Below are positions 1 through 6,496 of a stretch of 7,357 bases of DNA, piece by piece. The notes beneath the pieces are model-generated. The model was not told the origin of the DNA and did not search any database. It saw only the letters and a program-made list of their open reading frames with translations. This stretch comes from an uncultured Chlamydiae bacterium (GTDB lineage: Bacteria; Chlamydiota; Chlamydiia; Chlamydiales; SM23-39). Position 1 is the first letter of the stretch. Each line of letters opens with the position of its first letter. Made by a program: the position numbers and the translations under genes. Where the stretch lies: the NCBI GenBank assembly GCA_903864395.1, contig CAIPFQ010000043.1, positions 1-7,357 on the forward strand, read 5' to 3'.

Positions 1-9
1 AGATTTATG

Positions 10-29
10 AAAAAATCCCAAAAGGGATC
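10..29 (-). terminator. Intrinsic terminator at the end of the first ATPase gene
   Basis: On the minus strand the sequence reads ATCCC-TTTT-GGGAT followed by a run of T (A run at 10-15 on the plus strand). This gives a 5-bp perfect stem, extendable by one G.U pair, with a 4-base loop and a U tract. The A and G of the TGA stop codon (28-30) lie in or next to the stem, so the terminator starts inside the stop codon. The stem is short but the geometry is textbook. Confidence 0.7.
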
Positions 30-1527
30 AAGATTCGCTCGATCGGGCCTGTGACAGAGAAGGCTCTTTTGGCTCGACGCATATAGGGAGCGAGGGTTCC
101 TCAAGCAAATCTCTTAGGTCGATCACTCGGTAGAGGAGGGGGCTTTCTTCTACTTTTTCTGAAACTCCTCCGATATGGAAAAGGGCGATGGCCTTGCCGA
201 ATCCTCTGGGAACTGAAAGCGTTTCAGATTTTTTTTTAAGCTCGGTTAGAATGGATGAATTCAATTCATTTTTTCTAAATTTGAATTTGCAAATAATTAA
301 AGTGTTCATTTTTGTCTGAATCAGATAATCAATCTGGCAGCCGCGCTTTCTTGTGGTGGATGATTGAATATAAGGATTATCGCAAATAATAGAGGAGGGA
401 TCTAATCCTAAGGATTGGAAGAGGAATTCTCGATTTGCGAGCAGAAGGCTTTCAAGTTGGAAACCCATGATAGAATCCCATCCGGGGAGTTTTCCTGTAG
501 CCGCTTTTTTATAAGCACCTTGTTCAATTAGGGCTCGATAAGGTTCCACATATTTTAATTGAAAACGGAGAAAACAATCGCTAAGCCTGTAGAGTTTTTG
601 TTTTCCGACAGTTCCTTTTTTCAAAGACCATTGATAGTGTTCAGAGACGAAGCCAGAGGCAGTTAAATTTTTAAGATAGTCGCTCAGCGTTCCACCTTCA
701 TCTAATTTTGCAAGCTCTCGTATTTCCTTTTGAGTTTTCATGCCATCGATTAAAACGTTTAAGATTTTACGATATATATCTCCTTTGCGCTCGAATAAGT
801 CGTGAAAAATTGTTTGGAATTCATTGATAAGCTGGCTGGCCTGTTCGAAGCAAAGTTCATAAATATTTTGATCTGCGTTTTCTTTGGGATCGATTAAATC
901 CAAATACCAGGGGATTCCCCCTGTCACGGATAAAATCTTTAGAATTTCATAGATGGAACCAGAAAATCCCTTTTTTTTTAAAAAGGAGACGGAGTCTTGA
1001 ATAGATAGTGGTTGCAAGTAGATGACTAAAGAAATCCTCCCTACGAATCCTGTGCTGCACAAGATGTTTTTTTCAATCCATATCGAGATAGAGCCGCAGA
1101 GGATTAGAATCAGAGCCTGTTTCTTGCTCCCTTCCTGATCCCACCATGTTTTTAAAGAACTCAAAAAACTGGGATCGAGTCCTCCCATCCAAGAAATCTC
1201 GTCAAAGAGAACCACCGCCTCTTCGTCTTTAATCTGAGAGCCGAGAAATCTGAAGGCATCCGACCAGGTAGGAAAGCTCGCGCGGGGAAGTCCGAGCTGA
1301 GCGCAAAGCTGATCCCCAAATTCATCTCTTTGGTTTTGCTTGGTGATGCCAGGTGCCGGAGGCAGTCCGGACAGAGAAATAAGCTGTTTTCCTTTAGCAA
1401 ACTCTTGCACCAAGGTGCTTTTTCCGACTCTTCTCCGGCCTTTTACTACAACTAGAGAGGACTTTTTTAATCTCTTTAGGCGCGATAAACGACTAAGCTC
1501 CACTTCTCTTCCAAGAAAAAGACTCAT
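28..1527 (-). CDS. Archaeal-type P-loop ATPase (ATPase_2 with DUF234-like C-terminal domain), copy 1
   Basis: A 499-residue protein of the COG1672-like ATPase family, whose role is unknown and whose location is probably cytoplasmic (no signal peptide or membrane segment seen). In order: an N-terminal FLGRE motif (residues 4-8), Walker A GRRRVGKST (30-38), Walker B VVLFDEISW (105-113), a sensor-like CGS (143-145), a possible arginine finger GRIS (162-165), TGGIPWYL (201-208), a winged-helix-like segment (about 250-292), and a C-terminal PD-(D/E)XK-like domain. In that last domain Asp400 (IDY) is kept, but the expected ExK reads Lys414-Phe-Lys416, so the catalytic Glu is missing. The final 20 or so residues are a Pro/Ser/Glu-rich tail not present in the paralogue at 4995-6443. 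The ATG is preceded by AGGAG with normal spacing. Active ATP binding is likely from the motifs; nuclease activity is doubtful. Family assignment is from recall of motifs, not a search. Confidence 0.88.
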   Translation of the reverse strand: MSLFLGREVELSRLSRLKRLKKSSLVVVKGRRRVGKSTLVQEFAKGKQLISLSGLPPAPGITKQNQRDEFGDQLCAQLGLPRASFPTWSDAFRFLGSQIKDEEAVVLFDEISWMGGLDPSFLSSLKTWWDQEGSKKQALILILCGSISIWIEKNILCSTGFVGRISLVIYLQPLSIQDSVSFLKKKGFSGSIYEILKILSVTGGIPWYLDLIDPKENADQNIYELCFEQASQLINEFQTIFHDLFERKGDIYRKILNVLIDGMKTQKEIRELAKLDEGGTLSDYLKNLTASGFVSEHYQWSLKKGTVGKQKLYRLSDCFLRFQLKYVEPYRALIEQGAYKKAATGKLPGWDSIMGFQLESLLLANREFLFQSLGLDPSSIICDNPYIQSSTTRKRGCQIDYLIQTKMNTLIICKFKFRKNELNSSILTELKKKSETLSVPRGFGKAIALFHIGGVSEKVEESPLLYRVIDLRDLLEEPSLPICVEPKEPSLSQARSSES

Positions 1528-1533
1528 GCAAAT

Positions 1534-1540
1534 CTCCTAA
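1534..1540 (-). promoter_or_regulatory. Ribosome-binding site of ATPase copy 1, one arm of an inverted repeat
   Basis: The minus strand reads TTAGGAG here, followed by ATTTGC and the ATG at 1527, which is good Shine-Dalgarno spacing. A perfect 7-base complement (CTCCTAA on the minus strand) lies at 1559-1565 with 18 bases between. A transcript beginning upstream of 1565 could therefore fold the ribosome-binding site into a hairpin. Three further pairs (ATG/CAT) can form inside with a bulge. Confidence 0.6.
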
Positions 1541-1548
1541 TAGATGCA

Positions 1549-1578
1549 TTTGTAACATTTAGGAGGGTTTTGTTGCAA
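1549..1578 (-). promoter_or_regulatory. Weak candidate promoter for ATPase copy 1
   Basis: On the minus strand TTGCAA (1578-1573) and TACAAA (1554-1549) are separated by 18 bases, each matching 4 of 6 positions of the sigma70-type consensus. Transcription from here would start near 1542 and would exclude the distal arm of the inverted repeat at 1559-1565. The match is modest, and the -35 box lies within degenerate ATPase coding remains, so chance is a real possibility. Confidence 0.25.
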
Positions 1579-1604
1579 GCCATTTGCTCAAGGTTGATCC
1601 ACTT
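1563..1604 (+). pseudogene. Short degenerate fragment of a COG1373-type ATPase C-terminal domain
   Basis: The reading EGFVASHLLK at 1563-1592 matches ENLVASHLLK of the longer remnant, whose equivalent codons start at 1863, exactly 300 bases downstream. DNA similarity is high up to about 1604 if a one-base insertion near 1597 is allowed; after that the resemblance fades. It is preceded by an in-frame TAG (1560-1562). From 1605 to about 1738 I see no convincing gene. This looks like a second, more decayed copy of the same domain and not a functional gene. Confidence 0.5.
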
Positions 1605-1766
1605 GCGTGTCGGTGCGACTCAAATACGATGGGCCCTGTGGCTATTGGTTTAATTTCGTGCAATGGGTCACCTAAACCGCCTGGTTTTGTAAGCCCATTT
1701 TTGCCCATCTTCTATGCTTAGCTTAGATTCTGCGATTTTTGGCCTTGACGCTTGGGACCACCATAA

Positions 1767-2189
1767 CAGCCGTGGACGAAAAATATCAGCCGCTCTTTGC
1801 TAAAAGCTCCAAAACTCTATCTTTGGGATTGGTCGCTTGTAGAAGAAGGGGGACATGCTTTAGAGAATTTGGTGGCAAGTCACTTGCTCAAGGCTGTCCA
1901 TTTCTGGACGGATCGGGGTCTAGGCGACTATGGTCTTTTTTATTTGCGTACCAAGGATAAAGTGGAGACTGATTTTGTCGTCGTGAAAGATGGCAAGCCT
2001 TGGTTTCTCGTAGAAGTGAAGACGAAGGCAAAAGGATTATCTTCTGCCCTCTATCATTTTCAAGCGGAGACTAAAGCACCCCATGCGCTTCAAGTAGCTT
2101 TCGATCTGCCTTTTGTACAGCGCGATTGCTTTGAAGAGAAAGAGCCCATTATTGTGCCTGCGCGTACATTTTTGGCTCAGTTAGTGTAA
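1767..2189 (+). pseudogene. N-terminally truncated AAA_14/DUF4143 ATPase (COG1373-like), C-terminal part only
   Basis: The open frame after the TAA at 1764-1766 encodes about 140 residues beginning QPWTKNISRSLLKAPKLYLW. That is the usual start of the DUF4143 C-terminal region of bacterial AAA_14 ATPases. Recognisable motifs follow: ENLVASHLLKAVHFWTD, the PD-(D/E)XK-like pair TDFVV (Asp codon at 1971) and LVEVK (Glu and Lys), the phrase KAPHALQVA, and an ending PARTFLAQLV typical of the family. The P-loop ATPase part, normally some 250 or more residues upstream, is absent, and the sequence before 1764 has stops and no matching motif. The only in-frame start is TTG at 1797, without a convincing ribosome-binding site. 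The retained ExK and clean reading frame suggest recent decay. Its last 41 bases lie antisense to the 3' end of cadd. A short expressed protein cannot be excluded but seems unlikely. Confidence 0.7.
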
Positions 2190-2847
2190 CCTTGCAAGGA
2201 CATGTTGCTAAGAACGAATCTAAAAACGTTCCAAGCGCATCGAGGATTTTTTCGGAGCCTTGAAGGATCTCTTCTTCTTCAGTTGGCAATGCGAGTTCTT
2301 TAAGCATTTGCGCCTCTTCTTTCGCATGTCCGACATCGAGCGTCTCGTGCTCCGTAAAATAGGCGTAGCCTGAAGGATTGCTGATGCCGTACCATTTTTT
2401 TAAGCCGTCGATTTTTGTTCCGCAAATGGATGGGATTTGCGATTCATAACTATAAAGAGCCGCTAGACCTACAGATACAGGCTGTGTGCGGCACTGTGTT
2501 TGAAAAGTGTCAATGAGAGCTTGTGTCGCTCGGCTTGGAGCATAGTGATCTAATTCTTCTTCGTCCACTCCAAGGGCAAGGGCAAAGTTTTTCCACAGCT
2601 GGAGATGGTTGGGGGCACTCGCCTCTTCATCCATTAGGTTCGCAAGCAAAGATCTGCGGGTCGCCAGATCCTCACATCGGCTGTGCAAGGCGGAAATGTA
2701 CGTTGGGAACGCCTTTACATGGCTGTAATATTCTTTCGCATAGGTTTGCAGCGTTTCCTGGGTCAGTTCTCCTTTCGACCAAGCTTGGTAAAAAGGGCTG
2801 TTGAGCATGTGTTTTTTTTGGATCAATGCGTTGAGTTTGTCAATCAT
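2149..2847 (-). CDS. cadd: CADD family (CT610-like) diiron protein, p-aminobenzoate synthase
   Basis: A 232-residue homologue of C. trachomatis CADD, a PqqC-like heme-oxygenase-fold protein that makes pABA for folate by a self-sacrificing reaction on its own tyrosine. By residue-by-residue comparison from memory (offset 7), the diiron ligands Glu74, His81, Glu135, His167, Asp171 and His174 match CT610 Glu81, His88, Glu142, His174, Asp178 and His181. Tyr20 matches the donor Tyr27, and Lys145 matches Lys152. Strongly conserved blocks include MDEE..PNH, ALYSYESQIP and YAYFTEHE. It overlaps the upstream CT611-like gene by 8 bases (ATGATTGA) and has AGGAG seven bases before the ATG, which indicates translational coupling. 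The body ends LDSFLATCPC as in CT610, but then carries an unfamiliar tail, KVTLTEPKMYAQAQ, encoded antisense to the neighbouring ATPase remnant. In Chlamydia this protein was first described as a death-domain binding effector; that role cannot be judged here. Confidence 0.93.
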   Translation of the reverse strand: MIDKLNALIQKKHMLNSPFYQAWSKGELTQETLQTYAKEYYSHVKAFPTYISALHSRCEDLATRRSLLANLMDEEASAPNHLQLWKNFALALGVDEEELDHYAPSRATQALIDTFQTQCRTQPVSVGLAALYSYESQIPSICGTKIDGLKKWYGISNPSGYAYFTEHETLDVGHAKEEAQMLKELALPTEEEEILQGSEKILDALGTFLDSFLATCPCKVTLTEPKMYAQAQ

Positions 2848-3601
2848 CTTTTTTCTCCTTAAACTTCCATCGTCTTGTTTTTAAAAGGGGTGCATATAAA
2901 TCTTCTTCCATAGGGATCGAAATGCCTTTTACCTCCTCTTTCGTAGGCGGTCTTTCTTGAAATTCTATTTTTGGAGCCTCTTGGATGCAAGCAAAGGGGG
3001 TCTGTTCATTGCTCTCGCCCATGCAAAAGACGGCGCTTGCAGCGAGAGCATCCAAATTGTTGCCCATCGTCACGCGCAAAAACTCTCCGAAACAGTCGGG
3101 CATCCCAATATAATTGTACAAAGGCTTAAATCCACACCAGCCTAAACCGATCCCCATAACCCCTCTTCGCATAGGCGTTGTGTGGCTATCTGTAATTAAA
3201 ACCCCAAGCTCTCTCAATCCATCTCTCTTGCGCACATAGTCCCAAATTCCAATCGCCGACGCCTGAATGTCTTTTGGATATAAAATATAAACGCCGTTGC
3301 CATTAGACTCATCAATGCCAGCAGAGGGGATCAAAATGTTGTGTTTGATCGTCAATTGAATCGCGTGAGCCGGCAGCTCCCCAGGCTCATACTCCAAATA
3401 GGCATCCGCAGCGCTTTGAATGAGAGCCTCTTTCGAGGCAACTGTTTTTTTCTCTACAACGCTTCCCTCGCAAAGGCTTACAATTTTTGAAGTGACGACA
3501 AAAATAGCCTTTTCTTCCAACTTCGGCACATAAGCGTCGATTAAAGCAAAGAGAGAGTCAATGGGGGTGATTTTATGTGTTTTATAGGTTTTTACATGCA
3601 T
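2840..3601 (-). CDS. CofE-like gamma-glutamyl ligase family, CT611-type; proposed folylglutamate synthase substitute
   Basis: A 253-residue protein of the F420-0:gamma-glutamyl ligase (CofE) family. Visible family blocks are VVTSKIVSLCEG (35-46), SAGIDESNGNG (93-103) and LITDSHTTPMRRGVMGIGLG (135-154), followed by GFKPLYNYIGMPDCFGEFLR (157-176) and LDALAASAVFCMGE (183-196). Chlamydiae do not make F420. The chlamydial member CT611 has been proposed to add glutamate to folates in place of FolC, and this gene sits between folKP and cadd, which supports a folate role. The ATG at 3601 overlaps the end of folKP by 20 bases and has GGAG seven bases upstream. Of the nearby ATGs, the one at 3605 is in the folKP frame and the one at 3597 is followed at once by a stop. 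The product overlaps the start of cadd. Family is clear; the folate-ligase activity is inferred. Confidence 0.88.
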   Translation of the reverse strand: MHVKTYKTHKITPIDSLFALIDAYVPKLEEKAIFVVTSKIVSLCEGSVVEKKTVASKEALIQSAADAYLEYEPGELPAHAIQLTIKHNILIPSAGIDESNGNGVYILYPKDIQASAIGIWDYVRKRDGLRELGVLITDSHTTPMRRGVMGIGLGWCGFKPLYNYIGMPDCFGEFLRVTMGNNLDALAASAVFCMGESNEQTPFACIQEAPKIEFQERPPTKEEVKGISIPMEEDLYAPLLKTRRWKFKEKKDD

Positions 3602-4959
3602 GCATATTCTCCAATAAGGTCGCAGCGCTCAGGGATTTTTGATGCGCCCCTACGTGATGCACTCTCAAATAATCCACCCCTTGCCGCGATAAAAAGTGAG
3701 AGATTCCGATCGTTTCAAAATCTCGCTCGATGGTGTTTGTAAGAAGATTGAGAAACGACTTTCTCGAATGCCCTACTAGAATCTCACACCCCGTGTTTTT
3801 TAAGACCTTGATCGCATGCAGCAGCGACACAGACTGCAAAGGCGTTTTGCCAAATCCAATCCCAGGATCGAAGATGATTTTTTCTTTTGCAATCCCTAAA
3901 GAAGCTAGGGTTCGCATTTTTCTTTCCGCCCAATCAAGACAATAAGTCATCGGATGCTTTTCAAAAGGGATCGTGGAGAGCTTTGAAGCGGGGACGGTTA
4001 ATGAGTGCATGAGGACGATTTTACAGGAATGGTGCGCTGCGAGTTTTAAAATGTCCGTGTTTTCTCCCCCAGAAACATCGTTGATCCAGTCGATGGGATA
4101 ATAGGAGAGCGCTTTTTCAATCACTTCTGGGTCATAGCTGTCGAGGCTAATTTGTGGGATAGCTGGATGGTTTTTAAATTCTTGGCGCACAAGATTGAGC
4201 ACAGGCTCCAATCGCTTCCATTCTTCTTCGGAAGAAAGGGGGCTCGCGCCTGGACGAGTGGACTGCGCTCCGAGATCAATCACCGCAGCTCCCTGCGCCG
4301 CCAGCTCCCAAATCCTTTGCATGGCAGCCTCTGGCTCTAAATATTTTCCTCCATCAGAAAACGAATCGGGCGTAATGTTGACGATCCCTACAAACTGCAA
4401 CGATGCATTGAAACAGCGAAGCTCAGCCTCTTGAGGGGGCCTATGATGGTGAATAATCTCTGCAAGGCTCAGACCGTGAAAGTGAGGCTCTTTCCCTGGG
4501 TAGTGCCAATCAGGCTTTAAAGAGGCCATTAAGTGCACTAAAAAGGGGCGATGTAAGAACTCTTTATGGGGAATCTGAAGGTTTTCCTCCTCAATGACTT
4601 GATCATCAAAGGCCAAAATATCGAGGTCGATGATTCTGGGAGCCCAACGAGGGGCCAAAAAATCTCTTCCGAGATTTTTTTCGATTGTTTTTAGAGTTTT
4701 GAGAAGTTCTTGGGGCGAGAGCTTTGTTGTTCCTGAGACCACGAGATTGAGATACGGCAGATCCCACGAAGAGGGTGCGCCTGAAGGCACAATCGCTTTC
4801 GTTTCAAACATCACAGAGATGCGCATTTCTTCGAGGACTCCTTGAGCCATGCAGCGAAGAGCTTTGCGCACATGGTCAAAGCGATGCCCTAAATTAGATC
4901 CAATGGCGATAAAGGTTTCTGCGACACCCTCTGTTTTGAGATTGAATAAAGAAGAACAT
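3582..4959 (-). CDS. folKP: FolKP: HPPK and dihydropteroate synthase fusion, start disrupted or unusual
   Basis: A bifunctional folate enzyme: FolK pyrophosphorylates 6-hydroxymethyl-dihydropterin and FolP condenses it with pABA. Counting from the GTG at 4871, the HPPK signature RWAPRIIDLDIL is at 75-86. DHPS begins near 158, with VGIVNITPDSFSDGG (161-175), DLGAQSTRPGA (199-209), LMHS (287-290), DPGIGFGKT (335-343), GHSRKSF (367-373) and LRVHHV (402-407), so FolP looks complete. The GTG is not the true start. The same frame upstream encodes ETFIAIGSNLGHRFDHV, the essential HPPK N-terminus, and stays open to a TAA at 4959-4961, yet contains no ATG, GTG or TTG. An ATG at 4959 with a strong ribosome-binding site lies one base out of frame. 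Removing one T from TTCTTCTTTATTC would give MFFLFNLKTEGVAETFIAIG, a plausible N-terminus. I therefore annotate to 4959 with a probable one-base frameshift; a rare start codon, a +1 slip or a sequencing error are alternatives. Two-domain FolKP fusions are usual in Chlamydiae. Confidence 0.85.
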
Positions 4960-4966
4960 TATAGAT

Positions 4967-4974
4967 CCTTCCTT
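4967..4974 (-). promoter_or_regulatory. Strong ribosome-binding site pointing to an ATG out of frame with folKP
   Basis: The minus strand reads AAGGAAGG, then seven bases, then ATG at 4959. From that ATG the reading is MFFFIQSQNRGCRR and stops after 21 codons. The FolK frame runs one base away. This site supports 4959 as the ancestral folKP start and a one-base shift shortly after it. A second ATG at 4998 overlaps the stop of the upstream ATPase gene (ATGA) and is in the same frame as the ATG at 4959. Confidence 0.55.
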
Positions 4975-4994
4975 AGAAAACTGCAAGATTTCGG

Positions 4995-6443
4995 TCATTC
5001 TTGAGCCTCGGTGAGTAACGGCGTAAAATCGATGATCGAAGAAAAGTACCCACTGTCTTCAAGGGCTTCGCTGACCCCATTGATGTGGACCAGCACGGGC
5101 CAACAAGAAAAACGTTTGGGCAGTATGAAAGCCTCTAATTTTTGCTTCATTTCTTTGACAACCTCTATCTGGAGGATGTTTTTTGAAAATTTAATCTCGC
5201 AGGCAAATAGGGTATTATAGCGTGTTTGAATCAAATAGTCGATTTGACATCCATTTTTCGTTTTCGACTTTTTTTGAAAGTATGGATTATCTGCGACAAT
5301 ATCTTCTGAGCGAATTCCTAATTTTTTCCATATGGCTTTTCGGTTGGCTAAGATGAGATTTTCAAATTGGAATCCCATAAGGGTATTCCATCCAGGAAGA
5401 GATTCTGTAATTTTTCCAATAAATGGGGCGCGAAGAATTCGATCGCGGCTAGGAGCGATGATTTTAAGATAGAAGCGAATGTAGTTATCGCTTAATCGAA
5501 AATGACTGAATTTTCCGGGCCTGTGAGATTTTAGACTCCATGTATAATCGCGCGTAATGAATCCAGAAAGGATCAGGTCTTCTAGGTATTCGCTCATCGT
5601 TCCGCTCTCTGGATACTTGAGTGCCTTGCAAAGGGCTTTGAATTCCAATGCGCCCTCGGCGAGAGTTTCAACGATTGATCGGTAGATGGAGCCCCGAGTT
5701 TCAAAGAGGTCATTGAAAATTCGGTCGAATTCGTTGAACAGAATCCCTTCTTTGCGAAAACAAAGATTGACGATGTTGTCGTTTGCGCTATAGCCAGATT
5801 GAATGTGTTCTAAATACCAGGGAATCCCTCCTGTAACTGACAAAACTTGGAATCCTTCATAGGGAGAATGGTGAAATTTTCGAGAGAGTAAGAATTGATG
5901 GCAAGCGTCCAGAGGGAGGGGATCGAGCTGCAAGAATAGGGAGATACGGCCAAAAAAAGCCGTGCTACTGATAATGTTTTTTTCAATCCAAATTGAGACA
6001 GAGCCGCAAAGCACAAATAAAAGCTGTGGATTTTTTTTAAACTCCAAGTCCCAAGCATTTTTCAGCTTCCCTAAAAAAAGAGGGTCTTTAGAGCCCATCC
6101 AAGAAATCTCATCAAAGAGGAGAACGATTCTTCCCTTTTGTGTATGCTTAGCCAGTAAGGAAAATAAGGAGCCCCAATCCTCTGTGGGGATATTTTTTAA
6201 CCCTAGCTGCTGTTCCATTTGTTGCGCAAAAAGATCTCTTTCTGATTGGGCGGTGGTCGAGGTGGCAATGGGAATTCCTGCGAATTTCAAAAAACGCTTT
6301 CCTTTTGCAAATTCTTCTATGAGTCGACTTTTCCCAATCCTTCGCCTCCCTTTTAACACAACCAAGCTCGCTGATTGCTTTCCGAGGAGAGAGCTCAAGC
6401 TCTCAAGTTCTCTCTTCCTTCCGATAAATAGATCTTCTGCCAT
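4995..6443 (-). CDS. Archaeal-type P-loop ATPase (ATPase_2 with DUF234-like C-terminal domain), copy 2
   Basis: A 482-residue paralogue of the ATPase at 28-1527; the two align along almost their whole length. Motifs in order: LFIGRKRE (5-12), Walker A GRRRIGKS (32-39), Walker B IVLLFDEISWMG (106-117), CGSVSIWIEKN, GRISLF, VTGGIPWYL, a winged-helix-like region, and a PD-(D/E)XK-like domain with Asp402 (IDY) and Glu416-Ile-Lys418, so here the ExK is intact. GGAG precedes the ATG at 6443. The gene ends 36 bases before the FolK frame opens and lies on the same strand, so transcripts from its promoter probably continue into folKP, the CT611-like gene and cadd. No role in folate synthesis is suggested by its family; an inserted accessory gene is more likely. 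Cellular function is unknown, and a DNA-linked, mobile-element or defence role is only a guess from the domain pairing. Confidence 0.9.
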   Translation of the reverse strand: MAEDLFIGRKRELESLSSLLGKQSASLVVLKGRRRIGKSRLIEEFAKGKRFLKFAGIPIATSTTAQSERDLFAQQMEQQLGLKNIPTEDWGSLFSLLAKHTQKGRIVLLFDEISWMGSKDPLFLGKLKNAWDLEFKKNPQLLFVLCGSVSIWIEKNIISSTAFFGRISLFLQLDPLPLDACHQFLLSRKFHHSPYEGFQVLSVTGGIPWYLEHIQSGYSANDNIVNLCFRKEGILFNEFDRIFNDLFETRGSIYRSIVETLAEGALEFKALCKALKYPESGTMSEYLEDLILSGFITRDYTWSLKSHRPGKFSHFRLSDNYIRFYLKIIAPSRDRILRAPFIGKITESLPGWNTLMGFQFENLILANRKAIWKKLGIRSEDIVADNPYFQKKSKTKNGCQIDYLIQTRYNTLFACEIKFSKNILQIEVVKEMKQKLEAFILPKRFSCWPVLVHINGVSEALEDSGYFSSIIDFTPLLTEAQE

Positions 6444-6467
6444 TTTGGTCTCCGCACGATATCATGA

Positions 6468-6496
6468 AATATATATCACCTGCGGAAGTTTGTCTA
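6468..6496 (-). promoter_or_regulatory. Sigma70-type promoter for ATPase copy 2, possibly for the folate operon
   Basis: On the minus strand TAGACA (6496-6491, 5 of 6 consensus) and TATATT (6473-6468, 5 of 6) are separated by exactly 17 bases. A start near 6461 gives a leader of about 18 bases that includes the GGAG ribosome-binding site. No other convincing promoter is seen between here and folKP, so this may also drive the downstream genes. Confidence 0.55.

Noticed and set aside
1605..1738. Possible small gene or RNA between the two ATPase fragments
   Set aside because: Short frames on both strands show no start signal or known motif, and the AAACC-GCCT-GGTTT hairpin has no T tract; most likely decayed sequence.
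1739..1960. A 73-codon plus-strand frame over the ATPase remnant
   Set aside because: The neighbouring frame carries the DUF4143 motifs, while this one is low in recognisable content and starts with TTG without a ribosome-binding site.
2190..2199. Perfect 10-base palindrome CCTTGCAAGG just after the remnant stop
   Set aside because: It lies inside cadd codons (CPCK) and has no U tract; a palindrome this short is expected by chance.
2211..2232. GAACG/CGTTC inverted repeat as a terminator for the plus-strand remnant
   Set aside because: The stem is five pairs with a ten-base loop and no following T run, and it is inside the cadd coding region.
2523..2804. A 93-codon plus-strand frame opposite cadd
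   Set aside because: It lies antisense to the conserved diiron core of CADD and has no family features.
4195..4434. Plus-strand frames opposite the DHPS part of folKP
   Set aside because: They are shadows of the conserved FolP codons, with no independent support.
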